Source: Astrocystis sublimbata (lineage: Eukaryota > Ascomycota > Sordariomycetes > Xylariales > Xylariaceae). From it: a DNA stretch of 64,000 bases. The notes under the pieces are model-generated. The model was not told the DNA's origin and made no database searches. It worked only from the letters and a program-made list of their open reading frames with translations. The DNA lies in contig JAJNNY010000013.1 in assembly GCA_022453515.1 (NCBI GenBank), positions 248,001-312,000 on the forward strand, in the 5' to 3' direction. The translations under genes were made by a program, and so were the position numbers. Positions 23,816-35,353 of the stretch are shown here, piece by piece. Numbering within the stretch: the first letter of the stretch is position 1; each line of letters opens with the position of its first letter.

Positions 23816-25776
23816 ATGGCCATGTTCGCTCGGCAGGCTCGCCTGCAGTTAGGCACTGGGCGAGCTGGGTTCCATCTGCAAGCCAGCCCATCTCTACAGA
23901 CTCTACTCGTACCCCAGACGCGGCGCGTCTGGCCCCCACCTGCACCACTCCGTCAGCGTCAGCGCCTCTCGACAAGTGCCCGGAATTCGGCACCCAATGC
24001 TGACTCTGAACGGCCCCCAAATCGCGACGATGCTCCACAGTCTCTGTTCTCGAAGGCGGCCGAGTCCGCTTTCACCACCCTAGCCTCTGTTGTGGTGCTT
24101 GGTGTGGGTTTCGCGGCTGCTGGTTACGGCTATCACAAGTCGTACAAGCACATGCAGCTGAAGAAGATCGAAAATGCCTTCAAGCCAGGGGATCCTGTGT
24201 TGGACTTGGCCGCCTTTGGCAAGGAGATACCATCTCCGCCCTTGCCCCAGCACTGGGTGCAGCGTGAAGGTGAGTTGAGTTGGGACCTTGGCGGTTTCGA
24301 GGCTGCTTTGAGCGCTTCGACACGAGCACGTGTGGCGACAACTAACCCGAAGTATTGCAGAGCAAGCCCGGATAGACGAAATAATCAGCGGCACTGAGAA
24401 GGGCCACTACTATCTCATCATGGGCGACAAGGGCTGTGGGAAAAGCAGTATGCTGCTAGAAGCGATGCGGAAGATTGAGGGCGTAGGTTGCGCCATGTTC
24501 GAAGCCCATTCCGACCTGGAGTTGTTTCGCATCCGCCTCGGCAAAGCTCTCGACTATGAATTTCACGAAGACTACATCGGCGGTTACTTTAGTGAACGTG
24601 GTCCGCGAGATACGACTGCCCTCTTAGATATCGAGAGAGCAATGAATAAGCTTGAAAAGGTGGCCCTACGACACCGCGCGAGACACAACAAACCTCTCAT
24701 TCTCATCATCAACCAGACACAACTGATCCGAGACGATCACGATGGGCGGGATCTCCTCGAACTCCTCCAGCAACGAGCAGAGCAATGGGCTGCTTCGAAT
24801 CTTGTGACAATGATCTTCAACACTGATGACTACTGGATCTTGGAGCGGTTCAAGCAGCTTGCTACGAGATTGGAAATTATCCCCGTCACCGACTTACCGA
24901 AGCAGCAGGCCCTGGGCGCGCTACAACGATATCGATTCCGCTACTACAGGGAATTGCTCGACAAGCCGCAACTGGAAGAGATATATGATCGTGTTGGTGG
25001 TCGTTTATCCTTTTTGAACAAGGTCGCAAAGTCGCGCGATATGTTGGCCGCGTGTGACACTATCAGTACGTAAACGGCGTCTTTCGCCCCTCTTTGGGAG
25101 AGTTTAAAAGGCATAGACCACCCATCAGGCCTCTCTAGTTCTCCCACCTGCGCAAAAGGGCACTGCTGACTTCCGAGGACGAACAGTGGAAGTTGAAAAA
25201 ACGTGGTTCTTGAATCAATGCTGGATTCTCGGATCTGAAATGGACGACGATGTGATGGATCAACAGAAATGGGCCGTAAGTCGTGTTGTTATTACTGTGG
25301 GAGTATCTAGTACTTGCTAACTTTGGGATCAGTCAGCGGCCATGGTGCTTGCACAGGCCCTAGTAGACAAAGAAGAGGAGATGGATAAGACGTACGACCC
25401 AGAAACGGGACATGTACTCCCGCATTTCCCAATGCACAAATCCCAGCAGATCATGACAAGATCCGATTTCATTCGCGAGCTTGACCGGTTGAATCTCTTC
25501 ACTATCACCAGCACAGCACAGGTCCGCGCCAGCTCTGTACCGATGCATCGAGCATTCAAGGAGATCTGCGCCGAGCCCGGTTTCCGCCAATTCCTCGAGG
25601 ACACGCTCCAAAGAATCTCGGACATTGAGAGTTTGGGCCGTACCAGAGAGCTCGTCGCCAAGGACCTCGTTCTCGGTGGAAAGTATGAGATTGCGAAAGC
25701 TCCGGACAGGAGCGGGCGACTTGAATTTACGTTGAAGCAGAAGGAGGAAGAAGATGATGACGACAAGAAACAATGA
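23816..25776 (+). CDS. AAA-type ATPase with C-terminal winged helix, probably mitochondrial
   Basis: Four exons: 23816-24269, 24361-25065, 25187-25275 and 25333-25776, in frame to 563 residues. The first 60 residues are Arg-rich and nearly free of acids (ARQARLQLGTGRAG, RQRQRLSTSAR), like a mitochondrial presequence. One membrane segment follows at about 88-108 (LASVVVLGVGFAAAGYGYH). The P-loop is GDKGCGKS at 173-180. The expected Walker B strand at about 263 reads LILIINQTQL, with Asn-Gln in place of Asp-Glu. The C-terminal region (EKTWFLNQCWILG, EMDDDVMDQQKWA, ITRSDFIRELDRLNLFTI-like) matches the fungal AAA winged-helix family. The third-exon acceptor at 25186 is the best fit but not certain; the alternative acceptor at 25138 would add residues. 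Confidence 0.82.
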
Positions 25777-26941
25777 ACGATAGACGGAGTCACACGTCGT
25801 TGTTCATCGAGCGTTCTTACGGGATGAGCTGTGATGCGTGGCAACTACACGAGCCTCATGAAACAGCATGCTGCCTCATTGGAGCGACAAAGACATTCCT
25901 GGTATATGATGTGGGAGCACCATGGCAGGAAACTAAAATTTAATCTCGGGCCAAATTATACAGGCCATTTCCTTACATGTCAGTTAGAATTTCCTATTGG
26001 CTCGCAGCCTTTGAAGGCGGACACCACCTGCTGCAGCGCTGGTTTTCATTTCCTTTGTGTGCATATAGAGCAGGTATATGGAATCTCTGGTCGGAGTACA
26101 TTATTATTACTGCATCAGACGAGTGGCGGCTACGGGGCTTTCAGACAAGATGTGGAAGGTGTATGTATGTGTGGTGGACGGGCCTCATCAGCCAATCAAT
26201 CGAAATGGGGGATCTCGATAAATCATTTGATCCCTTTCGCTTTCCGTCGTCCGTCCCTTTGCTAATTCCAGTCATGCGGGCTGTTACACAATATCTATCA
26301 CATGTCAGAGTAGCGTCCCGCAACAGAACGGTGATTTATGGATTTTCGTCTCGTTTGAGATTCTTTTGGCACATCGAACCTCGCCACTTCTCAAATGTTC
26401 TACTAGTAGGACTAAGTACCTACGTTGAGGGCTTGACTCGGTTCTCAAACTAGCGCAAGACAGAGGGTTCTTGATAGGTATGTGCTTGCTGCCTTGAAGA
26501 CGATGTGGCTGTGTGTCTCTAGTGTTCCTGTGGCGGGCGGGCAGATGCTGCCCAATTAAAGACCGTCGAACGCCACAATGACGCATGCGCCTCCCCCCTC
26601 GCAGTTGAGGGAGGCTCTGCCTAATCTAGGGAGGGAAACCTGGAAGTCGCTAGGTACTCCGCGGGGCGTCCCCTAGACAAACTGGAACCCACCGTAAGGT
26701 TTATTTACCCTCCGGGCTCCTATTTCACCCAACCCACCGGCCACCGTACCAGCTCGCCAGCTTGCGCATATGATCGATCGATCCATCGCAACCTCCCATC
26801 ACCTACCTTACCTATCACATACGCAAACCCGCCATCATCGTCGCTTTGGTCGCCTGCTACTTATTGACTACTTAAGTATTGTGGTCGGGCTTCAGGCTCC
26901 ATCTTGTCGCCACCCCACTCGTACAGCGAGCGAGGAGCACA
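25777..26941. other. Intergenic region upstream of VID27
   Basis: About 1.16 kb. Two overlapping open frames near 25831-26453 exist on the plus strand, but they overlap in different frames, contain no conserved pattern, and lie in a typical 3'-flank. The last 200 bp, rich in C and T, are the likely VID27 leader. Confidence 0.5.
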
Positions 26942-29706
26942 ATGTTCGTCCTCAAGAATGGTAAGTTTTAAGCTTTGGCCCCTCGCCCGTCTCTTTCCCC
27001 TTCCAACCCCTGAACAAACCAACTACGACCAGGGCAGCTTCTTTTTCCGCTTCCTATTGTTCCCTCCTGCTCCTTTGGCTTCACGGCTTATTTACCGTCA
27101 CCTCCCACCCCGCATCAACACACTGCAGGTGCTCTCTCTGCTCGCGCCCTGTTGCCCTTTGTGTTAATCCTCCCTCCTGCCTCCCAACATTGAACCATAT
27201 ACTGCCTACGCCAGACACCCTGCTAACCGCAACGGCATTTTCCACAGTCGGCAAGCTCCTGTTTGGCAGCAACAGCCAAGAGTCTATGATCGAACTGCCC
27301 CAGGGCCGACTCTATCTTGTCCGACCGCTTTCCCCCAAGGGCTATTCCGAGCTCATATTCAAGGACGCCGCCATCCGCATTCGTCGAACCGGCCAAGACT
27401 TCCAATACCAGCTCGTCGTCCAGCGTGTCTACGAGGAGGGCGAAGCTGAGCTGCTCGCCGAGGAAGAGGGCGAGGACGCCGAGATCGACGCACTTGCCGC
27501 TGAGCGGGACGAGAAGACCTTCCTGCTCGACGAGGCTGTTCACTTCCGCATCGAACGCCGTACCAGCGGTGAGCAGGTGCTTGCCTGGAAGGACTTGAGC
27601 GGTGACGTCGGCGACTTGTACGAGTTCGTCTGCGACCCCTCGGTCCAGTCCATGCAGGTTGACGCCTTCGCACGCATCGCAAAGCAGTGCCAGTACGAGC
27701 GTAAATACCGCAAAGCCCACACTACGGCTTCCGAAGCCGATCTGGAGCAGTTCGAGTTCGATGACGACGAGCAACCCATCCCCCAGGCCAGCCCCCTCCA
27801 CAGCCCCGTGCTCGCGCGCTCCATAGAATCAGTCGACGCCATGTTCCAGCTGAAGAACGAGGCCAACATGGCTGTTCGCAGAGACGAGGCCCAGCATGTT
27901 GATGACACACCCACCAACCAGGAATTCGAAGAGCCCCAGCAGCCTACCACCCCAGCCCGTGCGTCACAGCCCAAGGCGCCACCGACCGCTCCTCCCCAAC
28001 CAGAGCCCCAAGAGATCCTCTCCCACGAGCTGGCCGAATTGCATTTCTACGATTTTCCTTCAGGATCTTTCGTTCTTCGCGACGCATCTGTCTCCGCCCA
28101 AGTCTCGGATATAGGGAACTGGAACTATTGGCTACATATCGCCAGTACAGACAATCAGTGGCTGGGAATTCCCGTCATAGCTGACATCAACCCGGTCTTC
28201 AACTTTGAATTTCTATCATTCATCTTCAACCAGTTCACCGAAGACGGCTCGGCCTATTCCTGGTTACTCAGATTCAGAGATCAAGAAACCCTGGCTAGGT
28301 TTCAAGAAGGTCTCATGCAGGCCTTATGGGAGCAGCTCAACGAGCAGAAGTGGGCTAAGGTCAAGGAACGCGAACGCCAGTATGTTCTGGACGCCTTTGA
28401 GGACTTGAAGATGGAGGACGCTCCTATTGAAGAGGAGGAAGAGGAGTCGGAGACCGATGACGCCGATGACGATCAGCCTTCGAGTGAGCACTACGACACC
28501 GACGAGGAAGAGGATGATGTCGAAACGCAACCGCAAGATGACGAAATCAATTCCGGACTAGCAGTGGGTTACAAACATGACCGGTCCTTTGTCGTTCGCG
28601 GTTCAAAGATAGGCGTCTTCAAGCATCATCCCAATGATCGTCTGGAGTTCTCAACAAACATATCGAAGGTCGAGACGCCCAATGGCGAACTATTCAGCCC
28701 CAAAAAGGTCATGTTGCACAATGAGGACCGCAACATGATCCTACAGAAGGACAATGACCCACATAAGCTCTACCGTATGGATCTCGAGTACGGCAAGGTC
28801 GTCGATGAGTGGAATGTACACGAAGATATTCCAGTCCTCGAAGTCGCGCCGGAGAACAAGTTTGCGCAGATGACCCACGAACCCACCTTTTTGGGCGTGT
28901 CAAAGAACGCTCTGTTCCGCATCGATCCTCGTCTATCTGGTGCCAAACTTGTCGACTCCCAGCTCAAACAGTATGCCTCCAAGAACGACTTCTCTGCCTT
29001 GTCCACTACGGAGAAGGGTCACATTGCAGTAGCTTCTAACAAGGGAGACATTCGCCTATTCGACCGACTCGGAATCAACGCGAAGACTCACATCCCGGCG
29101 CTCGGCGAACCTATCATCGGTCTGGACGTCACTGCTGATGGTCGCTGGGTCCTGGCAACGTGCCGCACATACCTACTTCTCATTGATGCGCAACAGAAGT
29201 CAGGGAAGAATGAGGGCAAGCTGGGCTTCGAAAAATCATTTGCCGCTGATGCGAAGCCCCAGCCTCGTCGCCTTGCATTAACCCCTGAACATGTGGCACA
29301 ATTTCACCACGAGACTGGCCAAGGTGTCTCGTTCACGCCTGCTCGGTTTAACACAAGTCAAACGACCGAAGAGTCGTCCATCATCACAGCGACCGGACCC
29401 TACATTATAGACTGGAACCTCAAGAAGGTGGTCCGTGGTGCTAAGGCCCCATATATCATTAAGCGATACACAGAAAACGTCAAGGCAGACGACTTCAAGT
29501 TTGGGTCCGACCAAAACGTCATCGTTGCCTTGCCCAATGAGGTCAACATGATTGGCAAGAACAAGTTGAGTCGGCCAACCCGTGAAAGCATCGCGGGCGA
29601 CCTGCTGCGACTCAACACCCCGCGACGCAGCTCAGGGCGCATAGGCACTCGTCAAAGCGGACGCTACAAGCTAGGAAGAGACGATGTTGTGGATTCACCG
29701 TATTGA
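26942..29706 (+). CDS. VID27: Vacuolar import and degradation protein 27 (Vid27)
   Basis: Two exons: a 19-nt first exon (26942-26960) coding MFVLKN plus one base, and 27248-29706. The junction gives MFVLKNVGKLLFGSNSQESM, the usual Vid27 N-terminus, so this start is preferred over the ATG-poor open frame at 27190. The protein has 825 residues. A PH-like N-terminal domain (IELPQGRLYLVRP, LIFKDAAIRIRR) is followed by a linker, a second PH-like domain (ELHFYDFPSGSFVLRDASVSAQV), a strongly acidic stretch at about 400-445, and a C-terminal beta-propeller (KVMLHNEDRNMILQ, LFDRLGINAKTHIPALGEPIIGLDVTADGRWVLATC). Vid27 is a cytoplasmic protein linked in yeast to the import and degradation of fructose-1,6-bisphosphatase. 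Confidence 0.93.
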
Positions 29707-30619
29707 TGATGGTGAGATCTGGGTTGGAGGGTTGAGTGGGCCCCTGTTTTCCTCTTTGGTTTTCTTGACTTGGTTGGTGTATTTGACGAGAAATGGTTTA
29801 TGGGTTAATGAGTTTATGGTCCCATATACAGAGCAGACCAAAGACTTTGCTGCGATAATACCCCGGAGTTAGGGAAGAGCACATGTCTACATGCGTATAC
29901 GGCACGAATCGCTCCCACGAGAACTGGTTTGATTGTCTCGTGAGTAGGTAGCTAGCTAGCTAGGTATATAGTATCTAATTGATGTCATCCAACGACGTGC
30001 AAATATCTCAATTCCTCTGATAACTGCTATCTCTCGAAGTTGGGCATCTTCTTTTCTATGAGGCATGGAGTATTTATGTACATTTTGTATTTGTAACGGC
30101 AATGGGAACCAACATTGGGAAGTCTCACTCGAGATAATCGCCCAAGGCGTGACAATGTTGAACGCATGCGCATGGGTACATTCTGTAAACAGCCACGCGC
30201 ATGGTCATACACCGGCTGGCATGATTGCGTATCAATTACAAAGGTTCGACACATATGACATATATGCTCAGTCCGCAGACGACGCTGCGCTAATGTAATA
30301 CATGACCTGTATGAAATCAGCTTTTTTCTCTCTTTTTTTCTTCTTTAGACTGACGGATGATACTAGGCACCCTCGAGCTCGTGTTGTCGCGCAATAGACT
30401 CGTCTTCGGATGCTATCGCAGGGCATATAGAATGTATAAGATATATGCCAGTACTTTTCTTCAATTACAATCAGGCAACGAACAAGTCACATGGGATGAG
30501 TATACGGTGGGTGTTGACAGATTGAGCATTCGTTCTATCTAGCTACTGCCATGGGCCGAGGGAAACAGAAGAGCTACCGTGTTAGTATAGACAGGATGGT
30601 GAGCAACATGAACATGTGT
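29707..30619. other. Intergenic region between converging genes
   Basis: About 0.9 kb holding two 3' flanks. It includes a GCTAGCTAGCTAG run near 29950. I see no gene in it. Confidence 0.5.
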
Positions 30620-31099
30620 CTATTCTAATTGCACCGACGCAGGGAATGTGTGTCGCGCGGGCTCCATGCTAAGCCTTCCGTCCTTGGCAGCATTGACCTG
30701 CAAATGCGTGGCGCCTTCAGCGTGGCCATTGACGACGGTGCCGTCCTCCAGGCTGCAGAGGAAATCGTGGTTGACGAGGACCTCGTGGTCGCTGGTCATG
30801 ACATACGACACGTTCCAGCCGGGGATGCGGGTCGAGCACCATTGCAGGCCGTTGTCGGGGGCGCCATGCCTGATCGACCCGCTGCACCCGCTGTGGTAGT
30901 CGTCGTACGTGGTGTTGAGGTAGAACGCGAAGGATTCACCCCCCGTGTACCTGCTGATGCCGCCCGTGAACGAGGAGATCACGAAGCTCGGCTCGTCGGT
31001 CGTTGCTGAACACGGCAGCACGGCTAGCCCGGCTTCGGTAAATCCCGCGAGCGACATGGCAAAGGACATCACCGCGGGTATTATGACGTCGAAAAACAT
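30620..31099 (-). CDS. Small secreted cysteine-containing protein
   Basis: A single exon of 159 residues. The first 25 residues are hydrophobic (FFDVIIPAVMSFAMSLAGF) and look like a signal peptide with cleavage after the small residues that follow. The mature part has four spaced cysteines (LPCSA, SGCSGS, QWCSTR, FLCSLE), enough for two disulfides, and two N-glycosylation-type sites (NTT, NVS). It lacks a membrane anchor or GPI signal. I do not recognise a family. Small size, secretion signal and cysteines make it an effector-like candidate, but this is inference. Start is the ATG at 31099. Confidence 0.65.
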   Translation of the reverse strand: MFFDVIIPAVMSFAMSLAGFTEAGLAVLPCSATTDEPSFVISSFTGGISRYTGGESFAFYLNTTYDDYHSGCSGSIRHGAPDNGLQWCSTRIPGWNVSYVMTSDHEVLVNHDFLCSLEDGTVVNGHAEGATHLQVNAAKDGRLSMEPARHTFPASVQLE

Positions 31100-32160
31100 G
31101 GTGGCTGTAGAAGTCGCGGTTTTGAGAACAATACGCGGTAATTAGAGGTCGTTGGATTTGGGTGATGTGGTTGTTTTCAAGACCGCCGCTTGGATTTGGG
31201 ACAACTGAAGCCAGAACGCGCTTGTGAAAACGATGCTGGCTCAGTAATTATGATTTGTGACAAAGAATCACGATCGGGGAAGTGAATTTAGAAAATATAT
31301 GATATCGCCTCAACAGATATGTAAAAATGGGCTTCAAATGAACTATATACACGACTGTTGTCTCTTTTTGAAAGTTATGGGAGATGTAATGAGTGTAATG
31401 ATGCAGCCTGGGAAGGATTCATGAACGAACAGCCACAAGTCGAACAGGGGTTACCTAATATCCAAGCTGGCGGATTTAGTAAACCGAGGCGTCGCCCAAT
31501 CAGATGATTAGCTTTCACCATGGAATTCCAAATACATACAACATGCCATCCTTAAATACCTTGTGGACGGCCTTCTCACTGATCAGCTTCCGGCTTCTTA
31601 TATGGCTATATGCTTATTGCAGACTTCATTCACGTACCATATCAATTTAGTACTTATGTTAGTTACGTGACAGCCCGGTTACACATGTAGGTAATGAATT
31701 GGCCCTACAACAGGCAAAGTGCCACTTGCTGTACGGTGCGCAGACATACAGGCTTGGATGATTTCGGTTTTAGCCTGTTGCTAAGGCCCCTCCCTGTATT
31801 ATGCTTGCCAAATGTCTGAACTTAACCTGTCACGCATCTGGATGTCCAGCTTCTTGGTGCTGATATAAGCCAAGCCGTATAAACCCGGGCTTTTATCGAT
31901 GTACTAAATGCGATATTATCACAATCCTCATAATTGCAGTAGCCCATTGAATCATTATGAGCGAAGTCTTCAGCCACCTACGCCTGATTCCTTCGCTAGG
32001 TCTGGTATAATCTAACCCACCCAGAGCAGTAATTGGTAAATATCCACCCGTGTTTTCGACATGACGACGCGAAGCAGCGTACTTCCTATTGCTGCATAGA
32101 TCATAGCTCCTTGGGATTGGCAATATGTCTAGCATGCTTGTACACAGGTAGTCCAATATC
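31100..32160. other. Intergenic region, AT-rich
   Basis: About 1.06 kb of AT-rich DNA upstream of the secreted protein and downstream of the next gene. I see no gene or marked repeat. Confidence 0.5.
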
Positions 32161-33124
32161 TCATAGCGAGCCCTCGGGCCACTGATAGGCAGGCCAGTTA
32201 AACTCCGGGTTGAAGTGTAGGTCCAGCTCGATGCTCCCCTCGGGGAAATGCTTCTCTGTCCCATCCGGCAGCTCGATAGTAGTTGCGTTCTCGTTGTGAA
32301 CGATGCCCCACTCGTTCTCAAGCCCGATCGACTCATTCAGTCCCTCCCTCAATCGTACCACTCTGTCCGGTATGGGGAAGTTGGCTTCCCTCAGCTCCAG
32401 ATCTGTACTCTCTTCATACTCTCCCGGCTCTGCGATAACTTGTGCGATCTTGCTATACCGCTCGTCGTCCACTAATGTTTTTTTGCGTCAGTCCGAAGTT
32501 CTTCCCCCTTGCTTCTCAGCACTATGCCAGCGTAAGAGCCAAGAGAACGCCTGTATGTAACTGAGACCTTGCCTGCCCGAGCATGATCAATTCGGGAGCG
32601 AGGAACGACTCACTGTCTAACCCCCCATTGTCGTCTGCCCCATGCACCTCGTAGTTCACGTCGACGGGGAGCTCGACGTCGAGATTGCACAGGTCTTCCG
32701 GGATGGACGAGTTGGCTTCCTCGTAGCCGACGTGCGAGAGCGCCAGGCAGTCCGTCTTGACGGGGATGCGCCACACCACCGAAGTCGACTTCGCCTCGCC
32801 GTCCTCGACCTGCGCGTCGTCCGCAAAGCTGGACACGTACTCGACCACGCCATCGCGACCGCCGGCGGCGCGCGCGTCCAGCACCACGAACGACTCGTCG
32901 CCGTCGCGCCCAGAGTCGTTCACCTTCTGCCGCATGTATTCGTAGGTCTGGCCCGCCCAGTCGGCGGGCGCGTGCGCGATCACCAGCTCCAGCATGGGGT
33001 CGAAGGGCGCGCATGTGCCGTGCTCGAAGGCGCGCTTGAAAGCTGGCAGCTCGCTGAGTGGGAAGGAGGGGAGGACATAGGCCATCAGCCTCGTAGGCGG
33101 CATAGCGGGTAGTATGAACACCAT
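32161..33124 (-). CDS. Hypothetical cytosolic protein, acidic
   Basis: Two exons: 32614-33124 and 32161-32471, in frame to 273 residues. The donor reads GTGAGT and the acceptor is CATTAG. The protein is acidic and probably soluble. Its beginning (MAYVLPSFPLSELPAFKRAFEHG, then FDPMLELVIAH and YEYMRQKVNDS), a middle stretch SFVVLDARAAGGRDGVVEYVSS, and the end (WPAYQWPEGSL) look conserved in kind. I think it resembles fungal proteins of the DUF6924 type, but I am not sure of that. An internal methionine (MAYVLP) 13 residues in could be the true start. Confidence 0.7.
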
Positions 33125-34397
33125 CTTGTCTGGGCGTATTGTTTATTGCGCGCTCTGGATTGGGCTTGGTTATGCGATGGAGGAGCTGAGGTTGGTTGGT
33201 CTGCTTGATTGCAGATGATGATGATGACTTATATAATTGGCTCTGATTCTGGGTACCCCGCCGCCTTTGGGTCTCGGGCCACTTGATGCATTGGCACTCC
33301 AGAACATCGTCTAATCCTTGCGTGGAGAATGTGCCGTGTCGGTGTGCAGCGATCCCAGGCAGATTCCAGGCAGAACCAGGCAGCACCCGAGCACCCAAGG
33401 CAGTAATGGAGGCCAACACCGGAGTCGCGTCGATCGTCAATGTCGAGATGGGTAAGTTTGCGGCACAGCCCGAATTTTTGAAACGAATTGTTTCTGTTAT
33501 GGCACATTATGCAAATCCTGGGCCAACGGATTGATCGTACGGTCTCGCATCGAAGAGACATCGAATAAGTATGTAATTACGTCAATCGTCAATCGTCAGG
33601 AGCGTGGTGGCTATGTGAACGATCCTTGACTGGCTCATAATTAATACTCTAGCAATCGATCGTTTTTATTTATTTAAGAAGAACTTTACTGCATAGGTAG
33701 TGTGCAAACACGAGTTTCGACGATCCATCTGATGCTTGTCATGAAGATTGTTGGGAATCTTATCTGCGTTAGAGTTTCCAATCTCAGAAACATCATTGCA
33801 TACCTCGGTAGATATAAGATGCTATAGTTTGAGAAGGTGTCACCCACGACCCTTTTGGCATGGGACGTCGTCGATGTCCCGGTCTGGAGCGAGTATAAAA
33901 AGCTCTTGCGCAAACTTTATTAACGAGGACTTGATACTGACTAATACATGTGAACTCAAACCCTAAACTGCTGGCTGCGTATCGATGCAGACAAACTGTC
34001 CATAAAGCTTATCTATCAATACGAGTCAATATATGGCGTATAAAAGGGTGCAGTAGGTGACACGCAGCCTCCATTGCAACTTCCATCTTTTGTCCTTCTG
34101 TCGAGGAAACTATGTACGGGCTTCACAGCGCTTGCAGCCCCTTCCAGCTACCCAACGCCCCAGACGTGTTTCTCGCATCATATGGCAAGACGAGGCTTTC
34201 AACACATCGCCCAACTCCATAAGTGGAACTCTCACCATCGCCTACATCCCCAAAACCATCAGTTCTGACCCCTTGTCTGTAAGATCAGGGCGAGAGCACT
34301 CCCCTACCCAGGGTTGAAACTCCTACGACCGAAAGACCTACGTGCAACAACAGGAAGTGTCTATACGCACTCACAAACAGGATTCAAACGAACACCA
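33125..34397. other. Intergenic region between divergent genes
   Basis: About 1.27 kb upstream of both flanking genes. The open frame of the following gene extends back to 34314 without an ATG, so an unseen 5' exon of that gene between about 34060 and 34310 is possible. Nothing else is supported. Confidence 0.45.
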
Positions 34398-35105
34398 ATG
34401 GCGAAAGATCAAGAAAAGCCAGACGCCATGGCTGAGACTGCGTCTCCCTCAAACGAGGAGAATTTGGAACAAAAACCCAGTTCTGCTTCAGTTCAACGAC
34501 AACCAGGGCCTGCGACAAATGGGAGATTCTTTTGTGATGATAAGCGGCAACACTCAATGGATTTCTCTTTTTGTGCCAACCCTTCCACATATCCTAAGAA
34601 GGCGGCATGGAAAGCTAGACTGTTTGTCAAATGCGACGATGTTCCTCGCCTCATGAGGGAAGGGTTTCATTGGGACAACGCCAACGTGGTGAAGGAAGAT
34701 GGATTCCTCTACTTCCACAATTCCAGTTGTTTCAACAAGCCCAAATATGAAAATGATTTTCTAGAGGATGGCAAGAGTTGGGGGGGCATACGATACTACT
34801 TCCTCAAAGATCTACAAGACCCTCCTCGCTGGATCGCTGGAATCAAAGTCTACGGGACAAGCGCAGAATCTATCGGCGAATTCGACTTGGAGTGCTTGTC
34901 ACACGAAAACATATTGTTCGCCCATGCGCTAAGCCAGGATGGCCACCCAATTTATTGTTTCTCGCGAAACCAGCCTAAGAAGAATATCAATGCAATCTAC
35001 GGTACCACGCCTATGGAAGGCTGGTGGCCGTGGCCGAGGAAGACAGAATCAGATGCCAAACAGGAGCCTCCATTGATAGTTGCCTACAGAACTTGGAATT
35101 TCTAG
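34398..35105 (+). CDS. Hypothetical protein of unknown family
   Basis: A single exon of 235 residues from the ATG at 34398. The first 50 residues are polar and probably disordered (KDQEKPDAMAETASPSNEEN). The remainder looks folded and rich in aromatic residues: FFCDDKRQHSMDFSFC, WKARLFVKCDDVPRLMREGF, DGFLYFHNSSCFNKP, WGGIRYYFLKDLQDPPRWIAGIKV and a final GWWPWPRK. No signal peptide or membrane segment is seen. I do not recognise it. The C-rich and W-rich composition is unusual for a cytosolic protein. The gene may have an additional 5' exon, since its frame is open for another 84 bp upstream. Confidence 0.6.
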   Translation: MAKDQEKPDAMAETASPSNEENLEQKPSSASVQRQPGPATNGRFFCDDKRQHSMDFSFCANPSTYPKKAAWKARLFVKCDDVPRLMREGFHWDNANVVKEDGFLYFHNSSCFNKPKYENDFLEDGKSWGGIRYYFLKDLQDPPRWIAGIKVYGTSAESIGEFDLECLSHENILFAHALSQDGHPIYCFSRNQPKKNINAIYGTTPMEGWWPWPRKTESDAKQEPPLIVAYRTWNF

Positions 35106-35353
35106 TTCCGTATTCGCGATTGACACGGAGCTCCTTATCTACAAGAAGTAACAATCAACGAGACATTGCTAGGTACCTAATATAAGAGAGACTGCCTAGG
35201 TAGAGACCATATTCTATTGATTAGCAATCTCGCGAACTTTGGTCACAAAACTGTCTGTAGCCAACTTTTGGGACATGTTTCTGTGTCAACCTCAAAGCCA
35301 GCTTGATAATATTCTATCTACGAGATAGCGTCGTAGTATGTATGTCTGTCTAT

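Noticed and set aside
25831..26453. Overlapping plus-strand frames of 144 and 158 codons after the AAA ATPase
   Set aside because: They occupy two registers of the same DNA, have no recognisable pattern, and lie in a 3' flank.
32610..33440. 276-codon minus-strand frame overlapping the 273-residue hypothetical gene
   Set aside because: It is another register of the same strand, Arg-rich in the way GC-rich shadow frames are, and lacks the splice consistency of the accepted frame.
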